Origin: Clostridiales bacterium
GTDB lineage: Bacteria; Bacillota; Clostridia; Lachnospirales; Lachnospiraceae
NCBI GenBank assembly: GCA_021204025.1
Contig: JAJQAC010000012.1
Location: 62,001 to 126,000, forward strand
Direction: 5' to 3'
DNA length: 64,000 bases
How positions within the stretch are numbered: position 1 is the stretch's first letter; the number at the start of each line of letters is the position of its first letter. Shown one piece after another: positions 15,571 to 25,108 of this stretch. Both the position numbers and the translations under genes were made by a program. Under the pieces are notes generated by a model. That model had not been told where the DNA came from, did no database searches, and saw only the letters and a program-made list of their open reading frames with translations.

Positions 15571-16500
15571 ATGACGCTTCAACAACTGGTTTATGCGGTA
15601 AAAATTGCGGATTTCAAATCTATGAATAAGGCCGCTGCGGCGCTTTATGTGTCGCAGTCGGCTTTATCTGCGGCTGTCCGGGCTCTGGAAGAAGAGATCC
15701 ATACGGAACTCTTTGTCCGCTCTAACCGCGGCATTACGATCACGCAGAGCGGGGAGGAATTTTTGAGTTATGCCCGTCAGATGACGGAGCTGCAGCGAAT
15801 GATTGAGGAACGATACACGGATAACAAGATCTTAAAAAAGCGGTTCAGTGTATCGATGCAGCACTACTCCTTTGCTGTTGAGGCGTTTATTGAGCTGGCA
15901 AGAGAATTCGGCATGGATGAGTATGAATTCGCCGTGCACGAGACAAAGACCGGCGAAGTAATTGAAAATGTCCGCAATTACCGCAGTGAGATCGGGGTGT
16001 TGTATCTGAATGAGTTCAATGAAAAGGCGATGAGAAAGATTTTTTTGGAAAACGAGGTCGAGTATACGCCGCTGTTTGAGTGCGGGATATCGGTCTATAT
16101 CAGCAGAAATCATCCGCTTGCGGATCAGGCGGAGATCACATTTGAGGAATTAAAGCCCTATCCCTGCCTGTCCTTTGAACAGGGCGATAAAAATTCGTTT
16201 TACTATGCGGAGGAGGTGCTCAGTACCTGTGAATATGAGCGGATCATCAAGGCGGATGACCGGGCGACGATGCTGAATCTGATGGTGGGGCTGAACGGAT
16301 ATACGCTCTGTTCCGGGATTATCTGTGAGAAACTGAATGGCGACGGCTATATCGCGATCCCGTTGGCGACGGAGGAACGGATGGAGATTGGATATATCAA
16401 AAGAAAGAACCAGCCACTCAGCGCTATTGGGAGAAAATATCTGGAATTGTTGAAAGCGTATAAGAGTGCTGTTATGGAACCAGCATCAGATCAGGAATGA
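15571..16500 (+). CDS. LysR-family regulator, probably of sulfur or amino-acid scavenging
   Basis: The start is placed at the ATG at 15571 (MTLQQLVYAVKIADFKSMNK), the usual LysR beginning; an in-frame GTG four codons upstream is less likely. The 309-residue product has a helix-turn-helix at 1-58 (AAAALYVSQSALSAAVRALE) and an effector domain with HYSFAVEAFIELAREFGMDE and GYTLCSGIICEKLNGDGYIA. These segments remind me of LysR regulators of methionine/cysteine genes in Firmicutes (MtaR/HomR/CmbR type), but that is an impression, not a search result. Its own promoter carries the GATAAC-type box also found before the M20/ABC operon, the esterase/ligase operon and metY. It is therefore the prime candidate to control all four. 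Confidence 0.85.
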   Translation: MTLQQLVYAVKIADFKSMNKAAAALYVSQSALSAAVRALEEEIHTELFVRSNRGITITQSGEEFLSYARQMTELQRMIEERYTDNKILKKRFSVSMQHYSFAVEAFIELAREFGMDEYEFAVHETKTGEVIENVRNYRSEIGVLYLNEFNEKAMRKIFLENEVEYTPLFECGISVYISRNHPLADQAEITFEELKPYPCLSFEQGDKNSFYYAEEVLSTCEYERIIKADDRATMLNLMVGLNGYTLCSGIICEKLNGDGYIAIPLATEERMEIGYIKRKNQPLSAIGRKYLELLKAYKSAVMEPASDQE

Positions 16501-16539
16501 TCCGGTTAGTTCCGGCGGAGAGAATGGGAGGAAATACGT

Positions 16540-17880
16540 GTGAATACACTTGATCTGGCTTATAAGGTGCTAACGGAAGAACCGACATCCAATGTCTGCG
16601 CTCTGAACGCGGCGAAAACCGGATTAATAGATTACATTGCCAGTTCATACATGGCGGAGGATGAAAAAGAAGTTGTTTTGTTAAAAACCGCTTTAAAAGA
16701 GAAAAATCGAGGACTTGTGACAGGGGAAAGAGGAGTACGGAGGGCAGAAGACCGGGCACTTCTGAATGGTTTTCGCGCACATGTGCTGGACATTGATGAT
16801 GCACATGGAAGCGTGCGGGGCCATCCAGGAAGCGTAATTCTTTCCGCACTTTTTTCCGTGGCGGAAAAAGGAGACAGGGGAAAGGATTTTCTGGATGCAT
16901 ATATTATCGGCACGGAAGTCATGGCGCGGCTGGGAGAGGCAGTGAATCCGGAACATTATCAGAAAGGCTGGCATAATACGGGAACGCTTGGAGGAATTGC
17001 GGCCGCTGCGGCATTATCGAGGTATTGGCATCTGGATAAAGAGACGACTGCTATGGCGATGGGAATCGCCGCTACAAGGGCATCAGGTCTGAGGGCGCAG
17101 TTTGGAACCTCTGTGAAAGCGCTCCATGTGGGATTTGCCGCTTCAGCGGCCGTGCAGGCGATCGAACTGTCTTGCTCAGGTTTAAGCGGACAAAAAGATA
17201 TTCTGTTTTCGCCATATGGCTTTTTGGATGTGATGGCAGATTTTGACAGGAAAAGTGAACAGGAGAGACGGGAGAGGCTGGGGAGGTCACTGGAAGCACC
17301 ATGGGGAATAAAATGGAAAATAGCAGATCCGGGCTTGTAGTTTAAGAGATACCCGTTCTGTTCAGCCGCAATGGCGGGATGCGATGCGGCAATGGCTTTG
17401 CGGGAGAGATATTGTTATAAAGATTCCGATATCAGGGAAGTACGAGTAGGCTTCTTTCCGGGAAAGGATGCGGCTTTGCTGGTTCGGGAGCCCCATACCG
17501 GAGAAGAAGGGCGCTTTTCGATAGAGTATATTGTCTGGCTGGGCCTGATGGGGATTCCGTATAGTCGTCATTGTTTCTCGTCGGAGCCGCTTTCAGATGA
17601 GATTATGGCAGGATTGAAGAGAGTAAGACGTTTTGTGATCCGAGAGGAGACGGACATGCCTTATACGCAGGTAGTTGTGGTGTACCCGGATGGAAAAGAG
17701 GAGGAGAAAAAAATCTGGTTTCCCAAGGGATCACCGCAGAATCCGTTCGGACCGGAAGAAATACAGGAAAAACTTCAGGATGCGATTGGCGACAGAGCTC
17801 GGGCGGAAGACATCCGGAACCGGATTGCTGATCTGGAAAGAACTTCGATGAAGAGTTTTCTGAATGAGATCATATGTTGA
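16540..17880 (+). pseudogene. MmgE/PrpD-family gene interrupted by one in-frame TAG
   Basis: The reading frame runs from a GTG (16540, GGGAGG upstream) to 17880 with a single internal stop, TAG at 17338-17340; there is no frameshift. The N-terminal part (266 residues) has the MmgE/PrpD features DIDDAHGSVRGHPGSVILSA near residue 84, GWHNTGTLGGIAAAAAL near residue 145 and LRAQFGTSVKALHVGFAA. The part after the TAG resumes with FKRYPFCSAAMAGCDAAMAL, the C-terminal family motif. Total length, 446 codons, equals an intact family member. The family includes 2-methylcitrate dehydratase and iminodisuccinate epimerase. A recent nonsense mutation or sequencing error is most likely, since all else is conserved. 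Confidence 0.85.
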
Positions 17881-17918
17881 AGCGAAAGAAAATCAGTATA
17901 AACAGCATGAAGCAGGGA

Positions 17919-17945
17919 AGGGCAGTCCATAGGGCTGCCTTTTCG
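17919..17945 (+). terminator. Hairpin terminator after the MmgE/PrpD gene
   Basis: GGCAG (17921-17925) pairs with CTGCC before CTTTTCG, and the flanking AGCGAAA / TTTCGCT text at 17881 and 17941 could extend a larger structure. This and the promoter at 18050 account for the 320-base gap before the M20 gene. Confidence 0.6.
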
Positions 17946-18049
17946 CTGTCTTACAGGAACGAATGATTTGTAAAACAAAAACTTCTTAGTGAAAAAACTT
18001 TTGAATAAGGCCTTACTATTCGTTTTTATTTAAGGGTAGACCAATTTCC

Positions 18050-18148
18050 GATAACAGGCTATTGTAGAAATGAGTTTGAATTGAGCAAAAAACAGTGCTA
18101 AGATGACTGGCATAACCTACAAACATATTAATGAAATGTGTTTATAGG
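18050..18148 (+). promoter_or_regulatory. LysR box, promoter and second palindrome before the M20/ABC operon (site D)
   Basis: The box GATAACAGGCTATT (18050-18063) is centred about 20 bases before -35 TTGAAT (18076-18081); after 17 bases comes -10 TAAGAT (18099-18104). Downstream lies the inverted repeat CCTACAAACA (18116-18125) / TGTTTATAGG (18139-18148). Its core arms, CTAcAAAC and GTTTATAG, are 15 bases apart, the same arms and spacing as at metY (36189-36219). Confidence 0.6.
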
Positions 18149-18200
18149 CATTTAAACCAAAACCAGAAGCTGAGAGAAAGATTGTAGGTAAGGAGAGATT

Positions 18201-19523
18201 ATGGAAACAGAAACCAGGTTTGGGGAAAATGAGTTTCTGGAGGAGGCAAAGAGGATCCATACATATTGTATCGGTATCCGCAGGCATCTTCACGAGTATC
18301 CTGAACTGACATCAAAAGAGTTCCGGACGGTAGAATATATAAGGAATGAACTGGACTGTCTTGATACGGAGTATATTGACATTGCTGACGGAGGTGTGCT
18401 GGCCTGGTTGGATGGAGCGGAAGCAGGACAGCAGATCCTGCTGAGAGCAGATTGCGATGCGCTGCCGATCCAGGAGTCAGAAGTAAATGAAAAACAACGG
18501 AAAGTGAGCGTCAGCAGGATCCCGGGAGTCTCACACGTGTGTGGACATGATTGTCACGTGGCCATGCTTTTGGGAGCAGTGAGACTTTTAAAGAAACACA
18601 GGAGGCAGTTTAAAGGAAGGATTTATTTTCTGTTTGAACGGGGAGAGGAAGGCGGAAACTGCATTTACTATGTAATGAAAGAACTTGAGGAACGGAAAAT
18701 CAGACCGGATGCCTGTGTCGGCCTTCATGTAGACAGCTCGTTGTCGGTTGGTACATTTGGGATTCGTAAGGGGATATCAAATTCCGGAAATGTTAATTTC
18801 AAGATTCGTCTGGTGGGAGAAGGAGGGCATGGTTCGCGTCCGGATCTTGCAAATAATCCGATTGATTGTTTTATTACATTGGGATGCGCGTTGAAAGACC
18901 TGAGAATGAAATACATCTTCCCGGATCAGCAGCTCACTTTTACGATTGCCAGTGTAAAAGCAGGGGAAAAGAGAAATGTGATTCCGAAGGATCTGATTTT
19001 TTTGGGAACGGTACGGTTTATCAGTCGGGAATCGGGACGGATCTTTAAGGAGAGAATGTACCGGATGGTCGAAGAGATTTGTGAAGCATATGGATGCAAA
19101 GCGGAGTATCTGGAATATACCGGACCCAGCTTTCCGATATACAATGATCCGGATGTGGTAGAGATCGTAACAAGTGCAGTTTATCCGATTGCAGAAAATA
19201 ACAATATCATTGAAATTCCCGTAGGGATGGGGTCAGAGAGTTTTGCGACGCTGGCCGCATTCTATCCGGCAGCGTTCCTGCGTGTAGGTGTACGTAATGA
19301 GGAAAAGGGAATTACTTCCGGGGGACATCGACCGGAATTTGATGTGGATGAGGATGGTCTGGACTATGGAACAGCGGCTTACGTTTCTGTGGCGCTGGAG
19401 TTTTTGAGATGCAGGAGAGCATATCCACAGGGGTTTCCGGCATTTGTGGGAACAGCGGATGATTTTCTCGAGGAAACAGGTCGTCAGGCACCGGAACGGT
19501 ATGATAAGCAGGTGAAAAAATAA
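18201..19523 (+). CDS. M20-family metal-dependent amidohydrolase
   Basis: A 440-residue zinc hydrolase of the M20 (aminoacylase/carboxypeptidase) family. The metal-binding motif HVCGHDCHVAML is near residues 112-123, the catalytic Glu pair in FERGEEGGN near residue 152, a dimerisation-domain HGSR motif near residue 213 and MGSESFATLAAFYP near residue 345. Family members remove acyl groups from amino acids or cleave dipeptides. GGAGAGATT precedes the ATG. It is the first gene of an operon with a dipeptide-type ABC importer (next gene 1 base away), so it most likely hydrolyses the imported N-acyl amino acid or small peptide in the cytoplasm. Confidence 0.88.
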   Translation: METETRFGENEFLEEAKRIHTYCIGIRRHLHEYPELTSKEFRTVEYIRNELDCLDTEYIDIADGGVLAWLDGAEAGQQILLRADCDALPIQESEVNEKQRKVSVSRIPGVSHVCGHDCHVAMLLGAVRLLKKHRRQFKGRIYFLFERGEEGGNCIYYVMKELEERKIRPDACVGLHVDSSLSVGTFGIRKGISNSGNVNFKIRLVGEGGHGSRPDLANNPIDCFITLGCALKDLRMKYIFPDQQLTFTIASVKAGEKRNVIPKDLIFLGTVRFISRESGRIFKERMYRMVEEICEAYGCKAEYLEYTGPSFPIYNDPDVVEIVTSAVYPIAENNNIIEIPVGMGSESFATLAAFYPAAFLRVGVRNEEKGITSGGHRPEFDVDEDGLDYGTAAYVSVALEFLRCRRAYPQGFPAFVGTADDFLEETGRQAPERYDKQVKK

Positions 19524-19524
19524 A

Positions 19525-20457
19525 ATGTCAAAGTATATTGTAAAACGATTGCTGTTTGTAATTATTGCATTTTTTGGAGTTTCATTACTGATATTTACCC
19601 TGTTGTATTTTACGCCGGGGGATCCGGCAAGGATGATTCTGGGAGACGATGCTTTAGAAGAAGAGATTTTGAAACTTCGGGAAGAACTGGGGCTGAACCA
19701 GCCGTACTTGAAACGCTATCTGGATTATATATGGGGAATTCTTCATGGGGATTTTGGCTTTTCCTATGTAACGGGTCGCCCGGTAACGAAAGATATCCTT
19801 GCGAGATTTCCGGTTACGATGAAACTGGCGGTGCTGAGTACATTGGTTGCGCTCATAATAGCAATTCCGCTGGGAGTCGCCTCCGCACTGCACCAGAATA
19901 GTATAATCGATAACCTGGCCCGTCTGACGGCGCTGCTGGGAGTATCGATGCCGCAGTTCTGGCAGGCGATCCTTTTTATTCTGCTGTTCGCACTGAAACT
20001 GAGATGGCTGCCGGCCAGTGGATCTTATGATTGGTATTACTGGATTTTACCATCGATTACGGTCGGTATTCATATGGCATCGACGATCATGAGAATTACC
20101 CGGTCAAGTGTTCTGGAAACGATGAAGAACGATTATGTAATGACTGCGATTGCGAAAGGGACGCCAGGTTTATTGGTCATTTTAAGACATGTGCTGAAAA
20201 ACGCAATGATCCCGATTATTACGGTGATTGGTCTGCGTTTTGGAAATGCTTTGAGCGGTTCGGTAGTGGTGGAATCGATTTTTGCCTTGCCGGGTCTTGG
20301 AAAACTGATAGTGGATTCAATCAAAGCACGGGATTATCCGATTGTACAGGGAAGCGTGCTGCTGATTTCAGTTTCTTATTGTCTGATTAATTTGCTGATG
20401 GATTTACTCTATACGTTTATCAATCCGCAGATCAAGGAGCAGCTGTCAGAAGAATAG
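19525..20457 (+). CDS. Dipeptide/oligopeptide-type ABC transporter permease (DppB-like)
   Basis: A 310-residue permease with six hydrophobic segments. The N-terminal FTLLYFTPGDPARMILG stretch and the LGLNQPYLKRYLDYIWGILHGDFG region are hallmarks of DppB/OppB. The EAA-like cytoplasmic loop is MTAIAKGTPGLLVILRHVLKNA, which docks the ATPases. It starts right after the M20 stop with no clear ribosome site of its own, implying translational coupling. It forms the membrane channel with the following DppC-like gene. The transported compound is unknown: peptide, N-acyl amino acid and similar polar ligands are all seen in this family. Confidence 0.93.
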   Translation: MSKYIVKRLLFVIIAFFGVSLLIFTLLYFTPGDPARMILGDDALEEEILKLREELGLNQPYLKRYLDYIWGILHGDFGFSYVTGRPVTKDILARFPVTMKLAVLSTLVALIIAIPLGVASALHQNSIIDNLARLTALLGVSMPQFWQAILFILLFALKLRWLPASGSYDWYYWILPSITVGIHMASTIMRITRSSVLETMKNDYVMTAIAKGTPGLLVILRHVLKNAMIPIITVIGLRFGNALSGSVVVESIFALPGLGKLIVDSIKARDYPIVQGSVLLISVSYCLINLLMDLLYTFINPQIKEQLSEE

Positions 20458-20478
20458 CAGCAGGAGGAATGGAAAATT

Positions 20479-21363
20479 ATGGAAAGAGTGCCTTATGTGG
20501 AGGGATTATTGCCGGAAACTTCAGAGATCGCGGAAAACCGACAGAGCGCCTGGAAACGGTTCTGCAGCAATCCGCTTGCAGTTGTCGGCATGGTAATTCT
20601 GATATTGTCGGTGTTAACAGCGGTTTTTGCTTCCTTCATTGCACCATATGGATATGAGGAACAGAATCTGAGCGCCATGTTAATGCCGCCGGATGCCAGG
20701 CATATTTTTGGAACAGATAACTTTGGGAGAGATATTTTCAGCCGAGTGGTTTATGGTTCCAGAATATCAATTACCATTGGGCTGATATCTGTTGGAATCG
20801 GTTGTTCGGTTGGGATGATTGCCGGTATTGTGGCAGCGTGGTTTGGCGGGATAGTAGATCATGTGGTAATGTGTATTATTGATATCATGCTGTCATTACC
20901 GGGGTTGATGCTTGCCATTTCCCTTTCTGCGGCACTTGGCCCAGGTCTTAGAAATGCGATGATTGCAGTAGGGATCAGTTCGATACCGGTCTATGCAAGA
21001 ATTGTGAGGGGAAGTGTGATGGATGTACGAGGGCAGGAATATATTGAAGCCGCAATTATCGGAGGCGCGGACTTTGGGAAAGTGATAATCAGACACATTA
21101 TACCAAATATTCTTGCGCCGGTGCTGGTACAGGCGTCTGCGGGAATGGCGGGTGCAATTCTGACAGCAGCCAGTCTGAGTTTCATTGGGCTGGGCATTCA
21201 ACCGCCAACGCCTGAATGGGGCAGTATGATCGCGGCAGGGCGGGCATATATGATGCAGGCATGGTGGATTGTAGTTTTTCCGGGAGCAGCTATCATGATT
21301 GTGGTATGCGCACTGAATCTGTTAGGAGACGGGCTGCGGGACGCACTGGATCCAAGAGGATAA
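20479..21363 (+). CDS. Dipeptide/oligopeptide-type ABC transporter permease (DppC-like)
   Basis: A 294-residue permease. The N-terminal cytoplasmic tail is followed by the first helix at about residues 38-58, then the family-typical HIFGTDNFGRDIFSRVVYGS loop. The EAA loop is YIEAAIIGGADFGKVIIRHI, and the C-terminal helices contain SLSFIGLGIQPPTPEWGSMI, a near-universal DppC motif. It is the second channel subunit with the preceding DppB-like protein. CAGGAGG lies 11 bases before the ATG. A short possible gene and the binding-protein gene follow. Confidence 0.94.
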   Translation: MERVPYVEGLLPETSEIAENRQSAWKRFCSNPLAVVGMVILILSVLTAVFASFIAPYGYEEQNLSAMLMPPDARHIFGTDNFGRDIFSRVVYGSRISITIGLISVGIGCSVGMIAGIVAAWFGGIVDHVVMCIIDIMLSLPGLMLAISLSAALGPGLRNAMIAVGISSIPVYARIVRGSVMDVRGQEYIEAAIIGGADFGKVIIRHIIPNILAPVLVQASAGMAGAILTAASLSFIGLGIQPPTPEWGSMIAAGRAYMMQAWWIVVFPGAAIMIVVCALNLLGDGLRDALDPRG

Positions 21364-21376
21364 CAGGGAGGGACAG

Positions 21377-21496
21377 ATGATTTTTAAGAATGAGAGTCAT
21401 GGGCTGGCGGCTGGCGATAAATGGATTACCAGGGGCGCGGTTAAAACACAGCAGAGCGCTGTGCGGATGGAGAGGTCACTATTTAAAAGAAAATGA
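21377..21496 (+). CDS. Possible 39-residue small protein
   Basis: A short frame between the permease and binding-protein genes. AGGGAGGG stands 5 bases before its ATG, as strong as any site in the operon, and the stop is 18 bases before the next start. The product is basic and polar (begins MIFKNESHGLAAGDKW, ends RSLFKRK) with no membrane segment or recognised motif. It may be a leader peptide or chance; only the ribosome site and placement support it. Confidence 0.35.
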   Translation: MIFKNESHGLAAGDKWITRGAVKTQQSAVRMERSLFKRK

Positions 21497-21514
21497 TAAA
21501 CGAGGTGGAGAAAG

Positions 21515-23095
21515 ATGAAACGGAAAAATAATTTAATTTTACTTGGATTAACAGCAATATTTCTTCTGGCTGGCTGTGCCGGCAATGAAACAGCATCAGC
21601 AACGCAGCCGCAGACAACGGAGCAGTCGCAGACCGGGGAAACGCAGGAGGCCGCCAATGGGCCGGCAAACGCGAGAGATCAGCTGATTGCTGCAATTACC
21701 AATGAGCCGGCAAGCCTTGATCCGCAGAATGTGAGCGTCATGGCCGGGTATCAGGTAGTTAATCATATTTTTGATACACTGGTAACCAGAGATGAGGAAG
21801 GAGAAATTCATCCATGTCTGGCAGAATCATGGGAATATGTAGATGATCAGACGATTCGTTTTAAATTGAGGGATGATGTATATTTTCAGAATGGAGAAAA
21901 GCTGGCTGCGGAAGATGTACGATATACGATTCAGAGAGCAACTGAGATGCCGCAGTCTGCATCGATCTTTGTGACCTTTGACGGAGAGGGAACGGCAGTT
22001 GTGGATGATCTTACGGTTGATGTAAAACTGAAAGAACCATTCTCCGGCGCATTGGCTTATCTGGCAACGTCAAGAGGATCCATTGTCTCCAAAAAAGCGG
22101 TGGAGGAGATGGGTGAAGACGCTTTTGGCATATCACCGGTGGGAACGGGTCCCTTTAGGGTGGTTGGCTGGGAATCCGGCGACCGGATCCTTCTGGAACG
22201 TTTCGATGATTACTGGGGAGAAAAAGCAACTTATAAGGATTTGATTTTCCGGATTATTCCCGACGGAAGCGTACGTTCGATAGAACTGGAGTCTGGCGGC
22301 GTGGATTTTCTGTTTGGAATTAACCCTGCGGATTATGAGCGGTTAAAAGCAAATCCGGATCTGAAAACGGAAGTTGGCACCGGATTTACGCATGAAATGT
22401 ATCAGTTGAGCATGACGGCGGAAGAGTTTAAGGATATTCGAGTTCGCAAGGCGTTTTCGTTGGCTTTGGATGTCCCGGCGATTGTCAGTGCGGTATATGG
22501 AGAACTGGGGGTACCGGCAGATTCGGTATTCAGCGATAAGGTATTTGGGCATATTTCCATTGGTCCGATTAAACAGGATGTAGAAGAAGCAAAGAGACTT
22601 CTGGAGGAAGCCGGTTACGGTGACGGTTTCAGCACAGAGATTAATTTTGGTGAAAGTGCAACAACACAGGCCTGTCTCGAGATTGCGCAGCAGATGTGGG
22701 AGGCGGTCGGTATCCATGTAACGATCAGTCCGCTGGAGCAGGCACGATATAAAGAAAACAATGCCGCAGGAATTACCCGCTTTGGGAGAAGTAATTTCAC
22801 AGCGTCCACCGAAGAACCGGACCATGCGCTGGCAAACTGGCAGTCCGGCTATAAGGGAGCGTTTAACGCAAATGATGATCATATTGATGAACTGATGCGC
22901 CAGGGAAGGGCCGAGACAGACGAAGAAAAACGACGGGAGATTTATGCAGAACTTCAGCAATATTGCTGGGATACGTATTATTCGATTCCGATTGTATTTC
23001 CGAAAGTCGGATTTGCTTATACCGCGAAGATCACCAATTTTGAGTTTTCGTCAAGTGAACAGCCGGATCTTTCCCACATTATTTTCAGTGAGTAA
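21515..23095 (+). CDS. ABC transporter substrate-binding lipoprotein, family 5 (peptide/nickel type)
   Basis: A 526-residue lipoprotein with lipobox LLAGC (Cys at residue 21), a Thr/Gln/Glu-rich linker to about 45, then the SBP5 fold. Motifs include TNEPASLDPQNVSVMAGY, the LAESWEYVDDQTIRFKLRDD block, the YFQNGEKLAAEDVRYTIQRA block that defines family 5, and PVGTGPFRV near residue 208. It captures the ligand outside the membrane for the Dpp-like importer. The ligand pocket cannot be read by eye. GAGGTGGAG precedes the ATG. Family members bind di- and oligopeptides, glutathione, opines or nickel, so a glutathione-like or acyl amino acid ligand is plausible given the neighbours. Confidence 0.93.
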   Translation: MKRKNNLILLGLTAIFLLAGCAGNETASATQPQTTEQSQTGETQEAANGPANARDQLIAAITNEPASLDPQNVSVMAGYQVVNHIFDTLVTRDEEGEIHPCLAESWEYVDDQTIRFKLRDDVYFQNGEKLAAEDVRYTIQRATEMPQSASIFVTFDGEGTAVVDDLTVDVKLKEPFSGALAYLATSRGSIVSKKAVEEMGEDAFGISPVGTGPFRVVGWESGDRILLERFDDYWGEKATYKDLIFRIIPDGSVRSIELESGGVDFLFGINPADYERLKANPDLKTEVGTGFTHEMYQLSMTAEEFKDIRVRKAFSLALDVPAIVSAVYGELGVPADSVFSDKVFGHISIGPIKQDVEEAKRLLEEAGYGDGFSTEINFGESATTQACLEIAQQMWEAVGIHVTISPLEQARYKENNAAGITRFGRSNFTASTEEPDHALANWQSGYKGAFNANDDHIDELMRQGRAETDEEKRREIYAELQQYCWDTYYSIPIVFPKVGFAYTAKITNFEFSSSEQPDLSHIIFSE

Positions 23096-23117
23096 ATGAA
23101 AAAGAGGTAAAAATGTT

Positions 23118-24179
23118 ATGAAAGAGACATTGCTGGAAGTTGACAATCTGGAAGTGACATTTCATACAAAAGAGGGAAATTCAAAGATTATCCGCGGTGT
23201 CTCTTTTGAACTTCATGAAAAAGAAACATTGGCGTTGGTAGGCGAATCGGGGTCCGGTAAATCCGTAACCAGTAAGAGCCTGATCGGACTTCTGCCGGGA
23301 AATGCGAGAATTACGGGCGGGATGATTCGATATCGTGGAGAGGATATCTATCAGAAATCGAAAAAGGAGTGGGAAGCATTTCGCGGTAAGGAGATCGGCA
23401 TGATATTCCAGGATCCGATGACGGCACTGAATCCCAGCATGACGGTCGAAAAGCAGATTGTAGAATCAATTCGGAATCATCAGAAGATGTCAGGGAAAGA
23501 CGCGAGAGAGCATACAGCGGCCCTGCTGGAGATGGTGGGAATTCCGGAACCGTGGCAAAGTATGAAGAAATACCCATATCAGTTTTCCGGAGGTCAGAGG
23601 CAACGCATATGTATCGCGCTTACACTGGCAGGAGAACCCAGAATACTGATTGCGGATGAATGTACAACAGCGCTGGACACGTCAATTCAGAGTCAGATAC
23701 TGCAGCTTTTAAAAGAAATCCAGGAAAAGACAGGGACGTCGATTCTTTTTATCACCCATGATTTAGGTGTAGTGGCTCATATGGCGGATCGGGTGGCTGT
23801 CATGTATGCGGGCCGAATTGTTGAGATCGGCGATAGTCTGGAAGTATTCTATCATTCGCAGCATCCTTATACGTGGGGGCTTTTGGAGGCCATGCCGACA
23901 ACAAAGAGAAAAGAAGATCGCCTGTTTACGATACCCGGTTCGCCACCTAACCTTGCTGAGGAGATTATTGGCGATCCGTTTGCGCCCAGAAACCTTTATG
24001 CGCTGGATAGAGATGCAGTTGAAGAGCCACCCCTGTTTCCGGTAACGGGAACACACATGGCAGCAACCTGGCTGCTGGCGGAAGGAGCGCCAAAGGCGGA
24101 TCCTCCGGAGGAGATCCGTCGGCGGTACGAGATATATAATAGTCTGAAAGGTGGTAATAATGAAACAGCCTCTGCTTGA
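23118..24179 (+). CDS. Dipeptide-type ABC transporter ATPase (DppD-like)
   Basis: A 353-residue ATPase with Walker A GESGSGKS (residues 42-49), signature FSGGQRQRICIALTLAG, Walker B ILIADECTTALD and H-loop FITHDLGVVAHMADRVAVMY. The C-terminal oligopeptide-transporter extension has the PHTWGLLEAMPT-like sequence (here HPYTWGLLEAMPT), the domain that in some relatives carries a [4Fe-4S] cluster; I see no clear Cys cluster here. It energises transport together with the next gene, whose start lies inside this one (20-base overlap). Confidence 0.94.
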   Translation: MKETLLEVDNLEVTFHTKEGNSKIIRGVSFELHEKETLALVGESGSGKSVTSKSLIGLLPGNARITGGMIRYRGEDIYQKSKKEWEAFRGKEIGMIFQDPMTALNPSMTVEKQIVESIRNHQKMSGKDAREHTAALLEMVGIPEPWQSMKKYPYQFSGGQRQRICIALTLAGEPRILIADECTTALDTSIQSQILQLLKEIQEKTGTSILFITHDLGVVAHMADRVAVMYAGRIVEIGDSLEVFYHSQHPYTWGLLEAMPTTKRKEDRLFTIPGSPPNLAEEIIGDPFAPRNLYALDRDAVEEPPLFPVTGTHMAATWLLAEGAPKADPPEEIRRRYEIYNSLKGGNNETASA

Positions 24180-25062
24180 AGTGAAACATCTGTCTCACAG
24201 ATATTATGCGCACTCAGCAAGATCGGTTTATGCGGTCCGGGATCTGAATTTCGTTATCAATGAAGGTGAGACTTTCGGCCTGGTAGGGGAATCCGGATGC
24301 GGAAAGTCCACAACCGGAAGAGCGATCCTCCGGCTTTTTAAGCCCGCTGAGGGAGAGATTATATTTAAAGGGAAATCGATTAACCGACAGAAAAACAGAC
24401 AGGAAAGGGAAAATTACCGACGGGGCGTACAGATGATTTTTCAGGATCCGTATTCATCATTGGATCCAAAGATGACTGTGGAGGATATTATAGGCGAGGG
24501 TATGGAAAACTTTGGGCTTGTAAAGAACCGAAAGGAAAAGCGAGAGGAGGTTTCCCGGCTTCTGGATATGGTTGGCTTGCGGCGGGAATATATGAATCGT
24601 TATCCGCATGAGTTCAGCGGCGGACAGCGGCAGCGGATCGGGATTGCCAGAGCGCTGGCAGTTACTCCAGAACTGGTAGTCTGTGATGAACCGATTTCTT
24701 CATTGGATGTGTCCATTCAGGCGCAGATTGTAAATCTATTAAAGGATTTGCAGCAGGAAAAGCATTTAAGTTATCTGTTTATTGCACACGATTTGTCGAT
24801 GGTAAAATATATCAGTGACAGGATTGGAGTCATGTATAAGGGACGTCTGGTGGAAATGGGAAGTGTACGGGAAGTTTACAATCGTCCGCTTCATCCATAT
24901 ACAAAAAGTCTATTGTCTATGATTCCTCTGCCGGAGCCGTTGTTGGAAAGAGCGCGTCATCCACAATATTATGAAGCCGGAGATATGGATCGCGAAGGTC
25001 TCAAACTGCGGGAGGCGGAGCCGGGACATTATATTTATTGTGATGAAAATGGAGATTTCTGA
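24160..25062 (+). CDS. Dipeptide-type ABC transporter ATPase (DppF-like)
   Basis: The start is taken as the ATG at 24160 (MKQPLLEVKHLSHRYY), because AAAGGTGG lies 5 bases before it; a GTG three codons earlier overlaps that site. The 300-residue product has Walker A GESGCGKSTTGRAIL, signature FSGGQRQRIGIARALAV, Walker B LVVCDEPISSLDVSIQAQI and the H-loop IAHDLSMVKYISD. The C-terminal tail HPYTKSLLSMIPLPEP is typical of OppF/DppF. Overlap with the preceding ATPase gene implies coupled translation. It completes a five-gene importer (two permeases, binding protein, two ATPases). Confidence 0.94.
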   Translation: MKQPLLEVKHLSHRYYAHSARSVYAVRDLNFVINEGETFGLVGESGCGKSTTGRAILRLFKPAEGEIIFKGKSINRQKNRQERENYRRGVQMIFQDPYSSLDPKMTVEDIIGEGMENFGLVKNRKEKREEVSRLLDMVGLRREYMNRYPHEFSGGQRQRIGIARALAVTPELVVCDEPISSLDVSIQAQIVNLLKDLQQEKHLSYLFIAHDLSMVKYISDRIGVMYKGRLVEMGSVREVYNRPLHPYTKSLLSMIPLPEPLLERARHPQYYEAGDMDREGLKLREAEPGHYIYCDENGDF

Positions 25063-25108
25063 CAACGTTGCAGTCAGAATAAATGTCCATTCATGAAGGG
25101 GGAAATAC

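Noticed and set aside
17338..17340. Pyrrolysine or other recoding at the TAG in the MmgE/PrpD gene
   Set aside because: MmgE/PrpD enzymes are not known to use pyrrolysine and no pyl gene is visible; a nonsense mutation or sequencing error is simpler.
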